A stretch of DNA of 64,000 nucleotides from Halomonas sp. MCCC 1A13316 (lineage in GTDB: Bacteria; Pseudomonadota; Gammaproteobacteria; Pseudomonadales; Halomonadaceae): NCBI RefSeq assembly GCF_014931605.1, contig NZ_CP053382.1, positions 2,542,001 through 2,606,000 on the forward strand, in the 5' to 3' direction. The stretch's first letter is position 1, and each line of letters starts with the position of its first letter. Below, in pieces: positions 42,601 to 51,942 of the stretch. Both the position numbers and the translations under genes were made by a program. The notes beneath the pieces are model-generated. The model did no database searches. It had not been told where the DNA came from and worked only from the letters and a program-made list of their open reading frames with translations.

Positions 42601-43344
42601 ATGACGCTGCTCAAGACCCTGCTGTTGCCACCCACGCTCAACGTACTGTTGGTGCTGCTGGGATTGCTGTTAAGCCCCAGGCGATTCCTCGGCGCCCTGC
42701 TGATCCTGCTGGGGCTGTTCGGCCTGCTGCTGCTCGCCACGCCGATGGCCAGCCATTCTCTGCGCCAGGGGCTCGAGCCCTACACGACTCCGGCCCGCAC
42801 CCAACTGGAGAGCGCCGAGGCGATTGTCATCCTCGGCGGCGGACGCGACTACACGGCGCCGGAATTCGGCTGGGGGGACGCCCCGGCGAATCCTACCTGG
42901 CGCCGGCTGGCCTATGGTGCCTACCTGCATCGCCAGACCGAATTGCCGTTGCTGGTCAGCGGCGGCCGAGTACATGGCGAACAAGCCGCCGAGGCGAGAC
43001 TGATGGCAGCCGCCCTGCGTGATGTCTTCGACGTGCCGGTGCGCTGGTTGGAAGGCGAAAGCCGCAGCACCGCCGAGAATGCCCGTCACAGCGCCGAGAT
43101 GCTGCGCGCCGACGGCATAGAGCGGGTCGCGCTGGTATCGCAGGCCTGGCATCTGCCACGGGCGGTGGCGGAATTCGAGGCTCAAGGCCTGACCGTCGTC
43201 CCCGCCCCCACCGAATTCACCAGCCCAACTCCCGATGGCCTATCTGCCTGGCTGCCGCGCGCCTATCACCTCAACCAGAGCGCGCGCGCCCTGAACGAGT
43301 GGCTGGGGCGCGCTGCGCTGCACCTGCGCAGCCTGCTGCCTTAG
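42601..43344 (+). CDS. ElyC/SanA/YdcF-family (DUF218) membrane protein
   Basis: 247 residues. Two N-terminal hydrophobic helices (about 8-25 and 28-48) precede a DUF218 domain with AIVILGGG, LLVSGGRVHGEQ, EGESRSTAENA and VALVSQAWHLPRAV. The ElyC branch acts in cell-envelope biogenesis (undecaprenyl-phosphate lipid carrier metabolism in E. coli). The start is 13 bp after the carbonic anhydrase gene, so the two are likely co-transcribed. Confidence 0.88.
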   Translation: MTLLKTLLLPPTLNVLLVLLGLLLSPRRFLGALLILLGLFGLLLLATPMASHSLRQGLEPYTTPARTQLESAEAIVILGGGRDYTAPEFGWGDAPANPTWRRLAYGAYLHRQTELPLLVSGGRVHGEQAAEARLMAAALRDVFDVPVRWLEGESRSTAENARHSAEMLRADGIERVALVSQAWHLPRAVAEFEAQGLTVVPAPTEFTSPTPDGLSAWLPRAYHLNQSARALNEWLGRAALHLRSLLP

Positions 43345-43353
43345 CACGTTACT

Positions 43354-44361
43354 CTAGAAGCCGATACGCTCCAGTCGCGAAGCCAGCGCCTCCAGGGCCG
43401 TGATGCCCTGCACGTCGCTCGGCAGCAGCGGCAGGCGCGGTCGCGACAGGTGAGCGAGCTGCTCGTCGATGCGTGCCAGGTAGGTCCGCTCCTGCTCCCG
43501 CCGCGCACGCAGGAAATCGCCGTCGGCATCGTCGGGTATCACCCGGTTGACCACCACCCCCGACACCGGGACCTTGACCGCCTCCAACGCTTGCACGGCC
43601 CGCACCGTCTCGAGAATCGGCAGCCGCTCGGGTGTCATCACGAACAGGAAGCCGCTCTCCTCGGCGTTCTCGATGCGCCGCCGGGCACGGTGAAACAGGC
43701 GCCGGCGCTCGATCAGGGTGCGTGCCACGTCGCGGGTACGCTCATCGAGACCGCTGAGCGGGTCCTCCCGGGGGTCGTCGAAGGGCGTGGCGACGTCACG
43801 GCCTTGCTTGGGCGTCAGATGGGAGAGCACCTTGCCCAGCTCCTCGGACTTGCGATTGTGCGCCAGCAAGCCGTCGGTCCAGGCCGCCATGGCTTCGGGC
43901 AGGGTCAGCAGGCGCAGGGTGTGCCCGGTGGGGGCAGTATCGAAGATCACCAGATCGTAGGCTGCATCATCATCCGTGACGATGCGCGACAGCCGCTCCA
44001 GCAATGCGGCTTCCTGAGTGCCCGGCGACTGGCGGGTCAGGCGCATCTGGCGCTCCAGCTCCTGCATCATTTCCGGCGCGGCGTAGCGCCGCATCTGTTC
44101 GGTGACGCGTGCCAAGTGCGCATCGACTTCGGCGTCCGGGTCGATCTCCATGGCGTCCAGGTTGGGCAGCAGGCGCCGTGGCGCATCGCCCAGCTCCCGG
44201 TCGAACACGTCGCCCAGGCTATGGGCCGGGTCGGTGGACACCACCAGCACCCGCCGCTCGCGCTGCGCGGCCAGCACGGCCAGCGACGCCGCCACCGTGG
44301 TCTTGCCCACGCCTCCCTTGCCGCCGACCCAGAGCAGGCGTTTGTCGAGTAATGCTTTCAT
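43354..44361 (-). CDS. ArsA-family ATPase, single domain
   Basis: 335 residues. A P-loop of the deviant Walker type (VGGKGGVGKTT), the DPAHSLGDVF switch and a TAPTGHTLRLL switch identify the ArsA/Get3 family. Only one ATPase unit is present and there is no arsenite-binding Cys triad in evidence; ars genes are absent nearby. The ATG at 44361 has GGGAAG upstream; the frame is open 48 codons further but through a hairpin block. It follows cstA and the cory-CC-star gene, suggesting a role with that module rather than in arsenic resistance. Confidence 0.88.
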   Translation of the reverse strand: MKALLDKRLLWVGGKGGVGKTTVAASLAVLAAQRERRVLVVSTDPAHSLGDVFDRELGDAPRRLLPNLDAMEIDPDAEVDAHLARVTEQMRRYAAPEMMQELERQMRLTRQSPGTQEAALLERLSRIVTDDDAAYDLVIFDTAPTGHTLRLLTLPEAMAAWTDGLLAHNRKSEELGKVLSHLTPKQGRDVATPFDDPREDPLSGLDERTRDVARTLIERRRLFHRARRRIENAEESGFLFVMTPERLPILETVRAVQALEAVKVPVSGVVVNRVIPDDADGDFLRARREQERTYLARIDEQLAHLSRPRLPLLPSDVQGITALEALASRLERIGF

Positions 44362-44395
44362 ATCGCTTCCCAGGCCATCGAGGGTTGGCTGGCGA

Positions 44396-44557
44396 CCGGA
44401 GTTCACTCCGTCCGGCGCTGTGCCGAAACAGCTCTTCGGGGAGGCGCTGTGAACCCATCCCTGGGCGCTACCGACGCCCTGCTGCGCTCTTGCATCCTGC
44501 ACCACTTGCAGGGCCGGTGCGGGCTATCCATGGCCCGCCCGTTCGGAGCAGTGCTCC
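44396..44557. repeat. Block of six consecutive short hairpins
   Basis: Within 162 bp lie six inverted repeats: CCGGA/TCCGG (44396-44415), CCGAA/TTCGG (44423-44439), GGGCG/CGCCC (44463-44479), CCTGCA/TGCAGG (44496-44512), GCGGGC/GCCCGC (44519-44538) and GGAGC/GCTCC (44545-44557). The arms differ, so it is not a simple tandem repeat. It lies in the 282-bp leader of the ArsA-like gene and may be a structured RNA or a genomic repeat element. Confidence 0.5.
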
Positions 44558-44643
44558 TCACCCATGGCGTAGGACCTCTCCTTTGAGCTGTCCCGACGCG
44601 CCTCGCACGAAGCTCATTCACCGATGCGCCTTGCCTGTTGAAA

Positions 44644-44946
44644 CTAGCAGCACCTGAAATGATCCAAAGGCGAACGCTCCATGCCCATGCGTCGGTGCCA
44701 CGCGTGGAAGCGCTCCAGCAGCAGCGGCTGCAGCTCCAGCGTGTAATAGGCGGCCGGATTGGGCACGCCCATCATCTCGGAGAACACCAACAGCATGAAC
44801 AGGTCATCCTCGTCTCGCCTCGCCCGGGCGATGGCGCCGCGATAGCGCGCGCTGTATATCTCCTCGGCGAAGAAACGAGCCTGGCTCAGCCAGGCCCCAA
44901 CCCGTTCGAGACGAGAACCATGCAACTTGTCATGATCGTCGTTCAT
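44644..44946 (-). CDS. Cory-CC-star family small protein
   Basis: 100 residues ending HFRCC immediately before the stop, the hallmark of the cory-CC-star family. The rest is soluble and helical (SQARFFAEEIYSARYRGAI, DDLFMLLVFSEMMGVPNPAAYYTLELQPLLLERFHAWHRRMG). The C-terminal cysteine pair could bind metal or form a disulfide; the function is unknown to me. It starts 15 bp after the cstA stop and is followed by an ArsA-like ATPase, a grouping that suggests the three work together. Confidence 0.8.
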   Translation of the reverse strand: MNDDHDKLHGSRLERVGAWLSQARFFAEEIYSARYRGAIARARRDEDDLFMLLVFSEMMGVPNPAAYYTLELQPLLLERFHAWHRRMGMERSPLDHFRCC

Positions 44947-44961
44947 GTCAGTCTCCGGCGC

Positions 44962-46635
44962 TCATTCCTGCCTGGCCATGTCCGCCCGGGAACGCTTCAG
45001 CGCCGAGGCGCACTCCATCGCTACCAGGATCGCGGCGATCAACACCACGATATCCACGAACAGCAAGAAGTAGTTGCCCTCGTTGAAGAAAGTGCGCAAC
45101 TGGATGACCAACGCGGCGATGGTCATCACCAGCAGGAAGCACAGCGGCGCCAGTGTGTACCACATCGGACGGCGCAGACGCACCAGCATCACCGTGACGA
45201 CCAGCAGGGTCAGGCCCGCCAGCAGCTGGTTGGTGGTACCGAACAGCGGCCAGATGATCATGCCCCCGGTGCCGTCGGCCCCGCCGGCACCGAAAGCCAG
45301 CAGCAGGCAGCCACCTACGGCGAGCAGCGTGGCGGGTACGTTGCGGGTCATCCACTTCTGGTGATAGATCGCGCCCCACTCCTGGAAGATATAGCGCTGC
45401 AGGCGCAGGCCGGTATCCATGGTGGTACCGGCGAACAACGCCGCCATCACGGTCAGCAGAGTTGCCGCGGTGGCTTCGGGCAGGCCCAGGCCGTTGTGGA
45501 TCATGTAGGCGCCGCCCTCGACGAAGGCGTTGACGCCGCCGGCCCCGAAGACGGTATAGACCGCCTGCCAATCGGCGAAGCTGGCAAAGCCGGCGGTCGC
45601 GGCCAGGATGGCGGCAAGCGCCAGCATGCCCTCGCCGACGGCACCGAAGTAGCCGACGAAGCGGGCATCGGTCTCCTTGTCCAGCTGCTTGGAGGTGGTA
45701 CCGGAGGAAACCAGGCCATGGAAGCCGGAAATGGCACCGCAGGCGATGGTGACGAACAGCAGCGGCAGCATCGATGGCGTACCTGCCGGCAAATCCCCGT
45801 TGACCATCGGCGCCACCACGCTGGGGTTGAGCAGAACGATGGCGCCGTAGAGCACGATCAGGCCGATGAACAGCTGCAGGCCGTTGATGTAGTCCCGCGG
45901 TTGCAGCAGCACCCACACCGGCAGCATCGAGGCAATGGCGGCATAGCCGAACAGGATCAGGATCCAAACGGCGTTGCCCGAGAGTCCACCCACTTCGGCC
46001 GGCATCTGGATCGGTACCGACGGGCCGATGAAGATCAGGGCGTAGAGCGCAACGACGCCGAGAATCGACACCATCGCCAGGCTCAGAATGCGGCGGTAGA
46101 TCAGTTGACCGATGATCAACGCCACCAGGATGGCGCCCCACACCGGCACCACGGCACTGGAGAAGTTCATCATCAGTCCGGCGATGACCACGGCAAAGAC
46201 CGCATTCACCATTAGCAGCACGAGGAAGATGACTATCATGAAGATGCTGCGCGCCCGGGTGCCGACGACATCCCCGGTCAAGGCGCCGACCGATTTGGCC
46301 TTGTTGCGCACGCTGGCCCAGATGGCACCGGCGTCGTGCACACCGGCAAAGAACACGGTACCAAGCACGACCCACAGGAAGGCCGGCAGCCAACCCCAGA
46401 TAACCGCGATGGCCGGCCCGACGATGGGCGCGGCACCTGCCACCGAGGTGAAGTGATGCCCCCAGAGAACGAATCGATTGGTCGGCACGAAATCGACCCC
46501 ATCCTCGAACTCATGGGCGGGCGTGGTGAAATCCGGGTCGAGGCGATAGATCTTCGTGGCAATGAAACGGGAGTAGAGGAAATACCCCGCCGCCATCCCG
46601 GCGAGACCTAGCACCAGCAGGACGATAGCACTCAT
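44962..46635 (-). CDS. cstA: CstA-family carbon starvation / peptide or pyruvate transporter
   Basis: 557 residues with about 14-16 hydrophobic helices. CstA family marks include FATKIYRLDPDFTTPA near the start, GHHFTSVAGAAPIVGPAIAVIWGW, FAGVHDAGAIWASVRNKAKSVG and FGTTNQLLAGLTL. CstA and BtsT import pyruvate (and possibly peptides) under carbon limitation. The protein is shorter than E. coli CstA (701). AAGGAG 9 nt before 46635 fixes the start; the longer frame to 46761 has no support. First gene of the leftward unit with the cory-CC-star and ArsA-like genes. Confidence 0.92.
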   Translation of the reverse strand: MSAIVLLVLGLAGMAAGYFLYSRFIATKIYRLDPDFTTPAHEFEDGVDFVPTNRFVLWGHHFTSVAGAAPIVGPAIAVIWGWLPAFLWVVLGTVFFAGVHDAGAIWASVRNKAKSVGALTGDVVGTRARSIFMIVIFLVLLMVNAVFAVVIAGLMMNFSSAVVPVWGAILVALIIGQLIYRRILSLAMVSILGVVALYALIFIGPSVPIQMPAEVGGLSGNAVWILILFGYAAIASMLPVWVLLQPRDYINGLQLFIGLIVLYGAIVLLNPSVVAPMVNGDLPAGTPSMLPLLFVTIACGAISGFHGLVSSGTTSKQLDKETDARFVGYFGAVGEGMLALAAILAATAGFASFADWQAVYTVFGAGGVNAFVEGGAYMIHNGLGLPEATAATLLTVMAALFAGTTMDTGLRLQRYIFQEWGAIYHQKWMTRNVPATLLAVGGCLLLAFGAGGADGTGGMIIWPLFGTTNQLLAGLTLLVVTVMLVRLRRPMWYTLAPLCFLLVMTIAALVIQLRTFFNEGNYFLLFVDIVVLIAAILVAMECASALKRSRADMARQE

Positions 46636-46903
46636 TGTGGTCAGCTCCTTATGGGAAACCTGTTCCTTTTCATCGATTCGCAGGTCATGCGAGACGTCAG
46701 GTCCGGCAGCGCGCCTTGCTCTGCTTGGAAAAGGATGCGCAGAGCGGGAGGACAAGTCCAATCTGGCATCTTTCTGCTGAAGAAAATACGACTAAAGTGG
46801 CATCTAAGTATTGCAAGGCAGGACGCTGGCAAAACGTAGCCAGATGCAGGACGATAAGGTTCGTTATGCGCTGCCATCAGATGGCGAAGAGGGAAAGTTA
46901 CCC

Positions 46904-49900
46904 ATGCAGGAAGAAGCTCAGGAAACGCCAGTTCAAGCCGAAACGGGCAAGACCCAGCCCACCATTGTCGGCATTGGCGCCTCGGCCGGAGGTCTCGCGG
47001 CCCTCAAGCGCTTCTTCGCCAACGTGCCGGAGCGGACGGGGCTAAGCTTCGTCGTCGTCATGCATCTATCGCCGGAGCATGAAAGCCACCTCGCCGACCT
47101 GCTGCAACCCTTCTGCCGGCTGCCCGTTCGGCAGGTAACAGAAACCATAGCGCTCGAACCCGATACCGTTTACGTCATCCCGCCGGGCCGCAACCTCAAC
47201 ACTGTCGATACGCACCTGCGCCTGTCGCAGCTCGAAGAGCGCGGCGCGAGCGCGCGCCCATCGATCACTTCTTTCGTACTCTGGCAAGTACCCACGACGG
47301 CGATTCGGTCGGCGTGATCCTCACCGGTACCGGTTCGGACGGCACGTTGGGTATCAAGGACATCAAGGGCAACGGAGGCCTGACGGTCGTACAGGACCCC
47401 AATGAGGCCGAGTTCGACGGCATGCCACAAAGTGCCATTTCGACCCGGCTCGTGGACCTGGTGCTACCGGTAGAGCAAATGGCGGGCGAAATCCTGCGTT
47501 ACGTGCATACGCGCCCCAGGATTGCCATGCCGACCGAAGGCGATGTGCTGGATGAAACACAACGACATACTCTGGGCAGGATTTTCGCCCAGGTGCGCAC
47601 GCGCACCGGGCGCGACTTCAGCCGATACAAGCGCTCTACCGTGATGCGGCGTATCCAGCGACGCATGCAGCTGTTGCATACCGAGGATCTCCAGGAATAT
47701 GCCAGCTTGCTGAGCGAGAAGCCGGAGGAGACTCGGGCCCTGGCGGATGAGTTCCTGATCACCGTGACCAACTTCTTCCGCGACCGGGAAGTCTTCGACA
47801 CCCTGGAGAAGGATGTCATCCCCACCCTCTTCAAGGGCAAGGGGCCCGAACATCAGGTGCGTATCTGGTCGGTCGGCTGCGCTACGGGTGAAGAAGCCTA
47901 CTCGCTGGCCATGCTGCTGTTGGAGGAGGCCGGCCGGCACGACAACCCGCCAGGCCTGCAGATCTTTGCTTCGGATATTCACGAGGATTCCCTCAAGTCC
48001 GGACGTGACGGCTTCTACTCGGGCGACATCGAGATCGATGTCACTCCCGAGCGAGTAGACCGCTTCTTCGTCAAGGAGAACGGAGGGTTCAGGGTTCGCA
48101 AGGAAGTGCGCGAGGTCGTGGTCTTTGCCCCCCACAATCTGCTCGGCGATCCCCCCTTCTCCAAACTCGACCTGATTACTTGCCGCAACGTGATGATCTA
48201 CCTACAACGCGAGGTTCAACGCGATGTGGTCGAGGTCTTTCACTACGCCCTCAACCCTGATGGCTATCTGTTGCTTGGCTCCTCAGAGACATCAGACCGC
48301 TCCGAGCTTTTCCAGGTGGCGAACAAGAAATACTGCCTCTACCGCAAGCGCAACGTGCCGACACACGACCTGCACTTGCCGGTATTTCCCCTTTCCCACG
48401 GCCGCCCGGCCATATCGGGCCAAGTGGAAAAAGCCGAGCCTGAGCAACGACAGACGCTCTCCTATGGCGCGCTTCACCAGCAGATGGTCGAACGCTATGC
48501 CCCACCGAGCATTCTGATAAACACCGATCACACGGTCGTCCACTTCTCGGAAAATGCCGGCCGCTACCTCGTTCATCCCGGGGGCACTCCTACGTCGAAC
48601 CTCTTCAAGCTGATACGTGAAGAGCTGCGCCTGGACCTGCGCGCAGCGCTGGTTGGGATCGACAAGAACGGCCATGCCGTGCGCACCAAGCCCATTGCCC
48701 TGCGCCTGGAGGGTGACATTCGCCATGTGGTGGTCCATTTCCGTCCTCCCGAAGAAACCAAGGACCAGGGCCTGACCCTGGTGATCTTCGAGGAGCGTAC
48801 GCAAGAAGACATCCCACGCAGGTTGCCGGCAATCCATCAAGAAATTGGCGCACCGTCACAGTCGCTCGAAGAGGAACTGGATCTCAATAAACAGCGGCTG
48901 CAGGCGGTCATCGAGGAGTACGAGACCAGCCAGGAGGAGATGAAGGCAGCCAACGAGGAGCTTCAGTCGGCCAACGAGGAGCTGCGCTCGGCCATGGAGG
49001 AATTGGAAACCTCAAAGGAGGAGCTCCAATCGATGAACGAAGAGCTGGCGACGGTGAACCAGGAGAACCGCCACAAGGTGGAAGAGCTCAGCCAGCTTTC
49101 GAGCGATCTCCAGAACCTGCTCTCCGCTACCGATATTGCCACGATCTTCCTCGATCGGAAATTCCGTATCCTGCGCTTCACACCGCAGGTTGGAACGCTG
49201 TTCAACATTCGCACCACTGATCGGGGCCGGCCGCTCTCCGATCTTACCCACCGCCTGGGCTACGAACAATTGTTGGGTGATGCCCGGCAAGTGCTGGAGC
49301 GGCTGATACCCATCGATCGCGAGGTCAGAGATACCGAAGATCGCTGGTACCTTACCCGCGTTCGTCCCTACCGCAGTAGCGATGATCATATCGGTGGCGT
49401 GGTGATCACTTTCATTGACATCACCGAGCGCAAGAACTCCGAGTTGAGCCTGCGTGAAAGCGAGGAGCGCTTCCGCCTGCTCGTGGACACCTCGGCTCAG
49501 ATCGTCTGGAGTACTGCTGCCAACGGCGAAATCGTCGAGGATTCTCCCTCCTGGCGAGCTTATACGGGACAGACTTTCCAACAATTCCAGGGCATCGGCT
49601 GGACCGATGCCGTCGCCCCCGAAGATCGCGAGCGGGTGCATGCCCTGTGGCGTCATGCAGTTGCCACGGGCGAGCCCCTGCATACCGAGTTTCGTATCTT
49701 ACACGCCGCGAGCGGGGAGTATCGCTGGACGGAGGTGCGCGCAGATGCCCTGCGCGCGCCCGACGGCACGATTCGCGGCTGGGTGGGCATGAACAGCGAC
49801 ATCAACGAGCACAAGCTTGCCGAACAGTCGCTCCAGGAGATCAACGAGACCCTGGAGGCGCGGGTGGAAGAGCGGACCCTGCAGGTCCGTCAGTTGGCTT

Positions 49901-50547
49901 CGAAACTGACGATGGCGGAGCAAGAGGAACGCCGCCGCGTCTCCCAGATCCTGCACGACAACCTGCAGCAGCTGCTCTATGGCCTGCAGATGAAGACCCG
50001 CATGCTGGAAGAGAAGCTCGAGGCGGCGGGCCACCTGGAATTGACCGAAGCCGTTGCAGGAACACACTCTTGGCTACAGGAAGCCATCGAGACGACCCGA
50101 CAGCTGACGGTCGATCTCAGCCCGCCAATACTCAAGAATGAAGGCTTGGCCGACGCCATCGGCTGGCTGAAGCGCCAGATGCAGCAATTGCACAGCCTGG
50201 AGATCGAACTCGAAACACTCAACCCGCCAGTTACGTCCAACGAAAACCTCCGGGTTCTGCTGTTCCAGGTGGTGCGTGAACTCCTCTTCAACATCAAGAA
50301 GCATGCCAATGTCGATCGGGCACGCGTCGAACTGGACCAGGCCGATGAACGTATCCTGATACGGGTCAGCGACTCGGGGCAGGGGTTCACCTCGGAGGTA
50401 ATGGAAGACAGGCATGGTTCCGGATTCGGCCTCGTGAGCGTGCGTGAGCGGCTGCGGCTGCTGGGTGGAGACATGGAAATCAATTCGGCGCCAGGCGAAG
50501 GAACGACTATTCTCATATGGGTACCGGCAACGCCGTCTTGGCAGTAG
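46904..50547 (+). pseudogene. CheB-CheR-PAS-PAS hybrid histidine kinase with one apparent frameshift
   Basis: A CheB methylesterase domain (GIGASAGG, VVMHLSPEH, TGTGSDGT) is followed by CheR methyltransferase (NFFRDREVF, WSVGCATGEEAYS, GDPPFSKLDLITCRNVMIYL). A long coiled coil, two PAS domains, a HisKA_3 dimerisation helix (SQILHDNLQQLL) and an HATPase domain complete it. The frame breaks inside CheB at the CCC run at 47257-47259. Adding one C joins EERGASARP to IDHFFRTLAST and yields one ~1214-residue protein; without it, translation stops at 47317 and a separate frame runs from 47314. The ATG at 46904 follows GAGGGAAAG. Probably partners the receiver protein at 50596. Confidence 0.87.
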
Positions 50548-50595
50548 CTCCACGAGTCGCTGCGCAACGTCTGACTACACAAAGGATCTCAGGGT

Positions 50596-50997
50596 ATGGA
50601 TACCACAGCGCGCATACTGATCGTCGAGGATCACTCCTTCATGCTGGCCATGCTGCAGGAGTACATTGAGCAGGAAGAGGATTTCGAAGTCTGTGGCACA
50701 TTCGGCTCCGGCGAGGCCGCGCTGGAAAGCCTCACCGAGAACGTGCCCGACTTCGTGATCGCCGATCTCTCTCTTCCCGGTATCAGCGGACTGGAGTTGA
50801 TCAGCTCGGTCAAGGAGCGCTATCCCTCCCTGCCCTGCGCCATTCTCTCGGGCCATAGCGAGCGGCATTATGCCGATCAGGCCATGACGGCCGGTGCCCA
50901 AGGCTACCTGCTCAAGGGCGATCCGGACGAACTGCCGGTGGCCATACGGCACATGCTGCAGGGCCAGCGCTACATCAGCCCAGCGCTGCACTACTGA
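50596..50997 (+). CDS. Receiver-only response regulator
   Basis: 133 residues forming a complete receiver domain: acidic pair in LIVEDHS, phospho-acceptor Asp in FVIADLSLPG, Thr/Ser position in ILSGHSE and Lys in GYLLKGDP. The sequence after QGQRYISPALHY stops where NarL-type regulators continue into a LuxR DNA-binding domain, and none is found downstream. It starts 48 bp after the CheB-CheR kinase, whose HisKA_3 type normally pairs with NarL regulators. It may act by protein contact or be a shortened NarL protein. Confidence 0.85.
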   Translation: MDTTARILIVEDHSFMLAMLQEYIEQEEDFEVCGTFGSGEAALESLTENVPDFVIADLSLPGISGLELISSVKERYPSLPCAILSGHSERHYADQAMTAGAQGYLLKGDPDELPVAIRHMLQGQRYISPALHY

Positions 50998-51134
50998 GCT
51001 CGCCCTATTCGAGTGCCGGACGGCCCAGCATATCCGACCGGCTCGTCATCGAGGCTCGATCCAAGGTCTTACTGTCACGGGCATGGGTTAGACGTTACGC
51101 TGCCAGTAACGCCAGCCCGGATAGCGAGACACTC

Positions 51135-51422
51135 ATGCAAGACATCCTTCTTCAGCTTGCCATGGCCGGTAGCTTCGGTGCCTTCGTCGGCCTGTTGTTT
51201 CGCGTCACCCGCCAGCCCGGCCAGGCAAGCGCCTTCAGGTTCACGCTGGTGGGCCTCGCCGCCGGCATCACCGCGTACCTGATCTTTTACATCCTGACCC
51301 GCACGACCGGCGCCCCTGCCTGGTTGCTGCCGCTGTTGGTGCTGCTGCAGGTGTGGCTGTGGCTCGGCCCGCTGGGGCCAAAGCCGAGACGCATCGGCAA
51401 GGATAGCGACGAGCCGCGCTGA
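51135..51422 (+). CDS. Small membrane protein of unknown function
   Basis: 95 residues with about three hydrophobic helices (near residues 3-20, 34-53, 61-79) and a basic, charged C-terminus (PKPRRIGKDSDEPR). No family recognised. It stands 148 bp before the receiver gene of the CrbS-like operon. Confidence 0.6.
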   Translation: MQDILLQLAMAGSFGAFVGLLFRVTRQPGQASAFRFTLVGLAAGITAYLIFYILTRTTGAPAWLLPLLVLLQVWLWLGPLGPKPRRIGKDSDEPR

Positions 51423-51570
51423 CCATCCATCCCGGCCACACTTTCCCGCTACCCGAGCAACGCTCCATCAGCCACAGGCGGGCTCTTCTGCCAAGGTCGT
51501 CTTTGCTGCACTTGCCGCGCGCACTAGACTGGTAATCAACAAGATACCAATATGCTTCGAGGAGTCATGA

Positions 51571-51942
51571 ATGGCCAAGGTGCTGGTGGTGGACGATGAG
51601 CCGAACATCGTCCTGTCGCTGGAGTTCCTGATGCAGCAGGCCGGTTTCGAGGTGGATACGGCCGAAGACGGCGAAGGCGCCCTGGCCAAGGTCGACCAGT
51701 CTCCCCCCGACCTGATCCTGCTCGATATCAGCCTGCCCGGCATCAGCGGCTTCGACGTGCTTGAACAGCTCCGCCAGGATGCACGCCACGCCAGGCTGCC
51801 CATCATCATGCTCACGGCCCATGGGCGCGAAGTGGAACGGGAAAAGGGATTGGCGCTCGGCGCCGATGATTATGTCACCAAGCCCTTCTCGACCCAGGCA
51901 CTGGTACAGAAGGTCAAAACCCTGCTGGCCGAGGGCACCTGA
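51571..51942 (+). CDS. Receiver-only response regulator of the CrbS-like operon
   Basis: 123 residues, a single CheY/OmpR-type receiver: acidic pair VVDDEPN, phospho-acceptor in [10 protein letters not shown], Thr in IIMLTAHG and Lys in YVTKPFS. No output domain. Its TGA overlaps the ATG of the next gene (TGATG), giving tight coupling to the kinase-like/exonuclease protein and, further on, the symporter-kinase that could phosphorylate it. Confidence 0.9.
   Translation: MAKVLVVDDEPNIVLSLEFLMQQAGFEVDTAEDGEGALAKVDQSPPDLILLDISLPGISGFDVLEQLRQDARHARLPIIMLTAHGREVEREKGLALGADDYVTKPFSTQALVQKVKTLLAEGT

Noticed and set aside
43354..44361. Arsenite export ATPase
   Set aside because: Single ATPase unit, no Cys triad seen, no ars genes nearby.
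44396..44557. CRISPR-like array
   Set aside because: The hairpin arms are all different and there are no uniform repeats or spacers.
44638..46215. 525-codon open frame rich in Gln, His and Asp on the plus strand
   Set aside because: Antisense to cstA and the cory-CC-star gene; composition is typical of a shadow frame.
46798..46815. TGGCAT ... TTGCA as a sigma-54 promoter before the CheB-CheR kinase
   Set aside because: GG to GC spacing is 12, not the required 10.
47314..50547. Separate gene starting with ATC/ATG-like codon at 47314
   Set aside because: Begins in the middle of a CheB domain; a one-base break explains it better.
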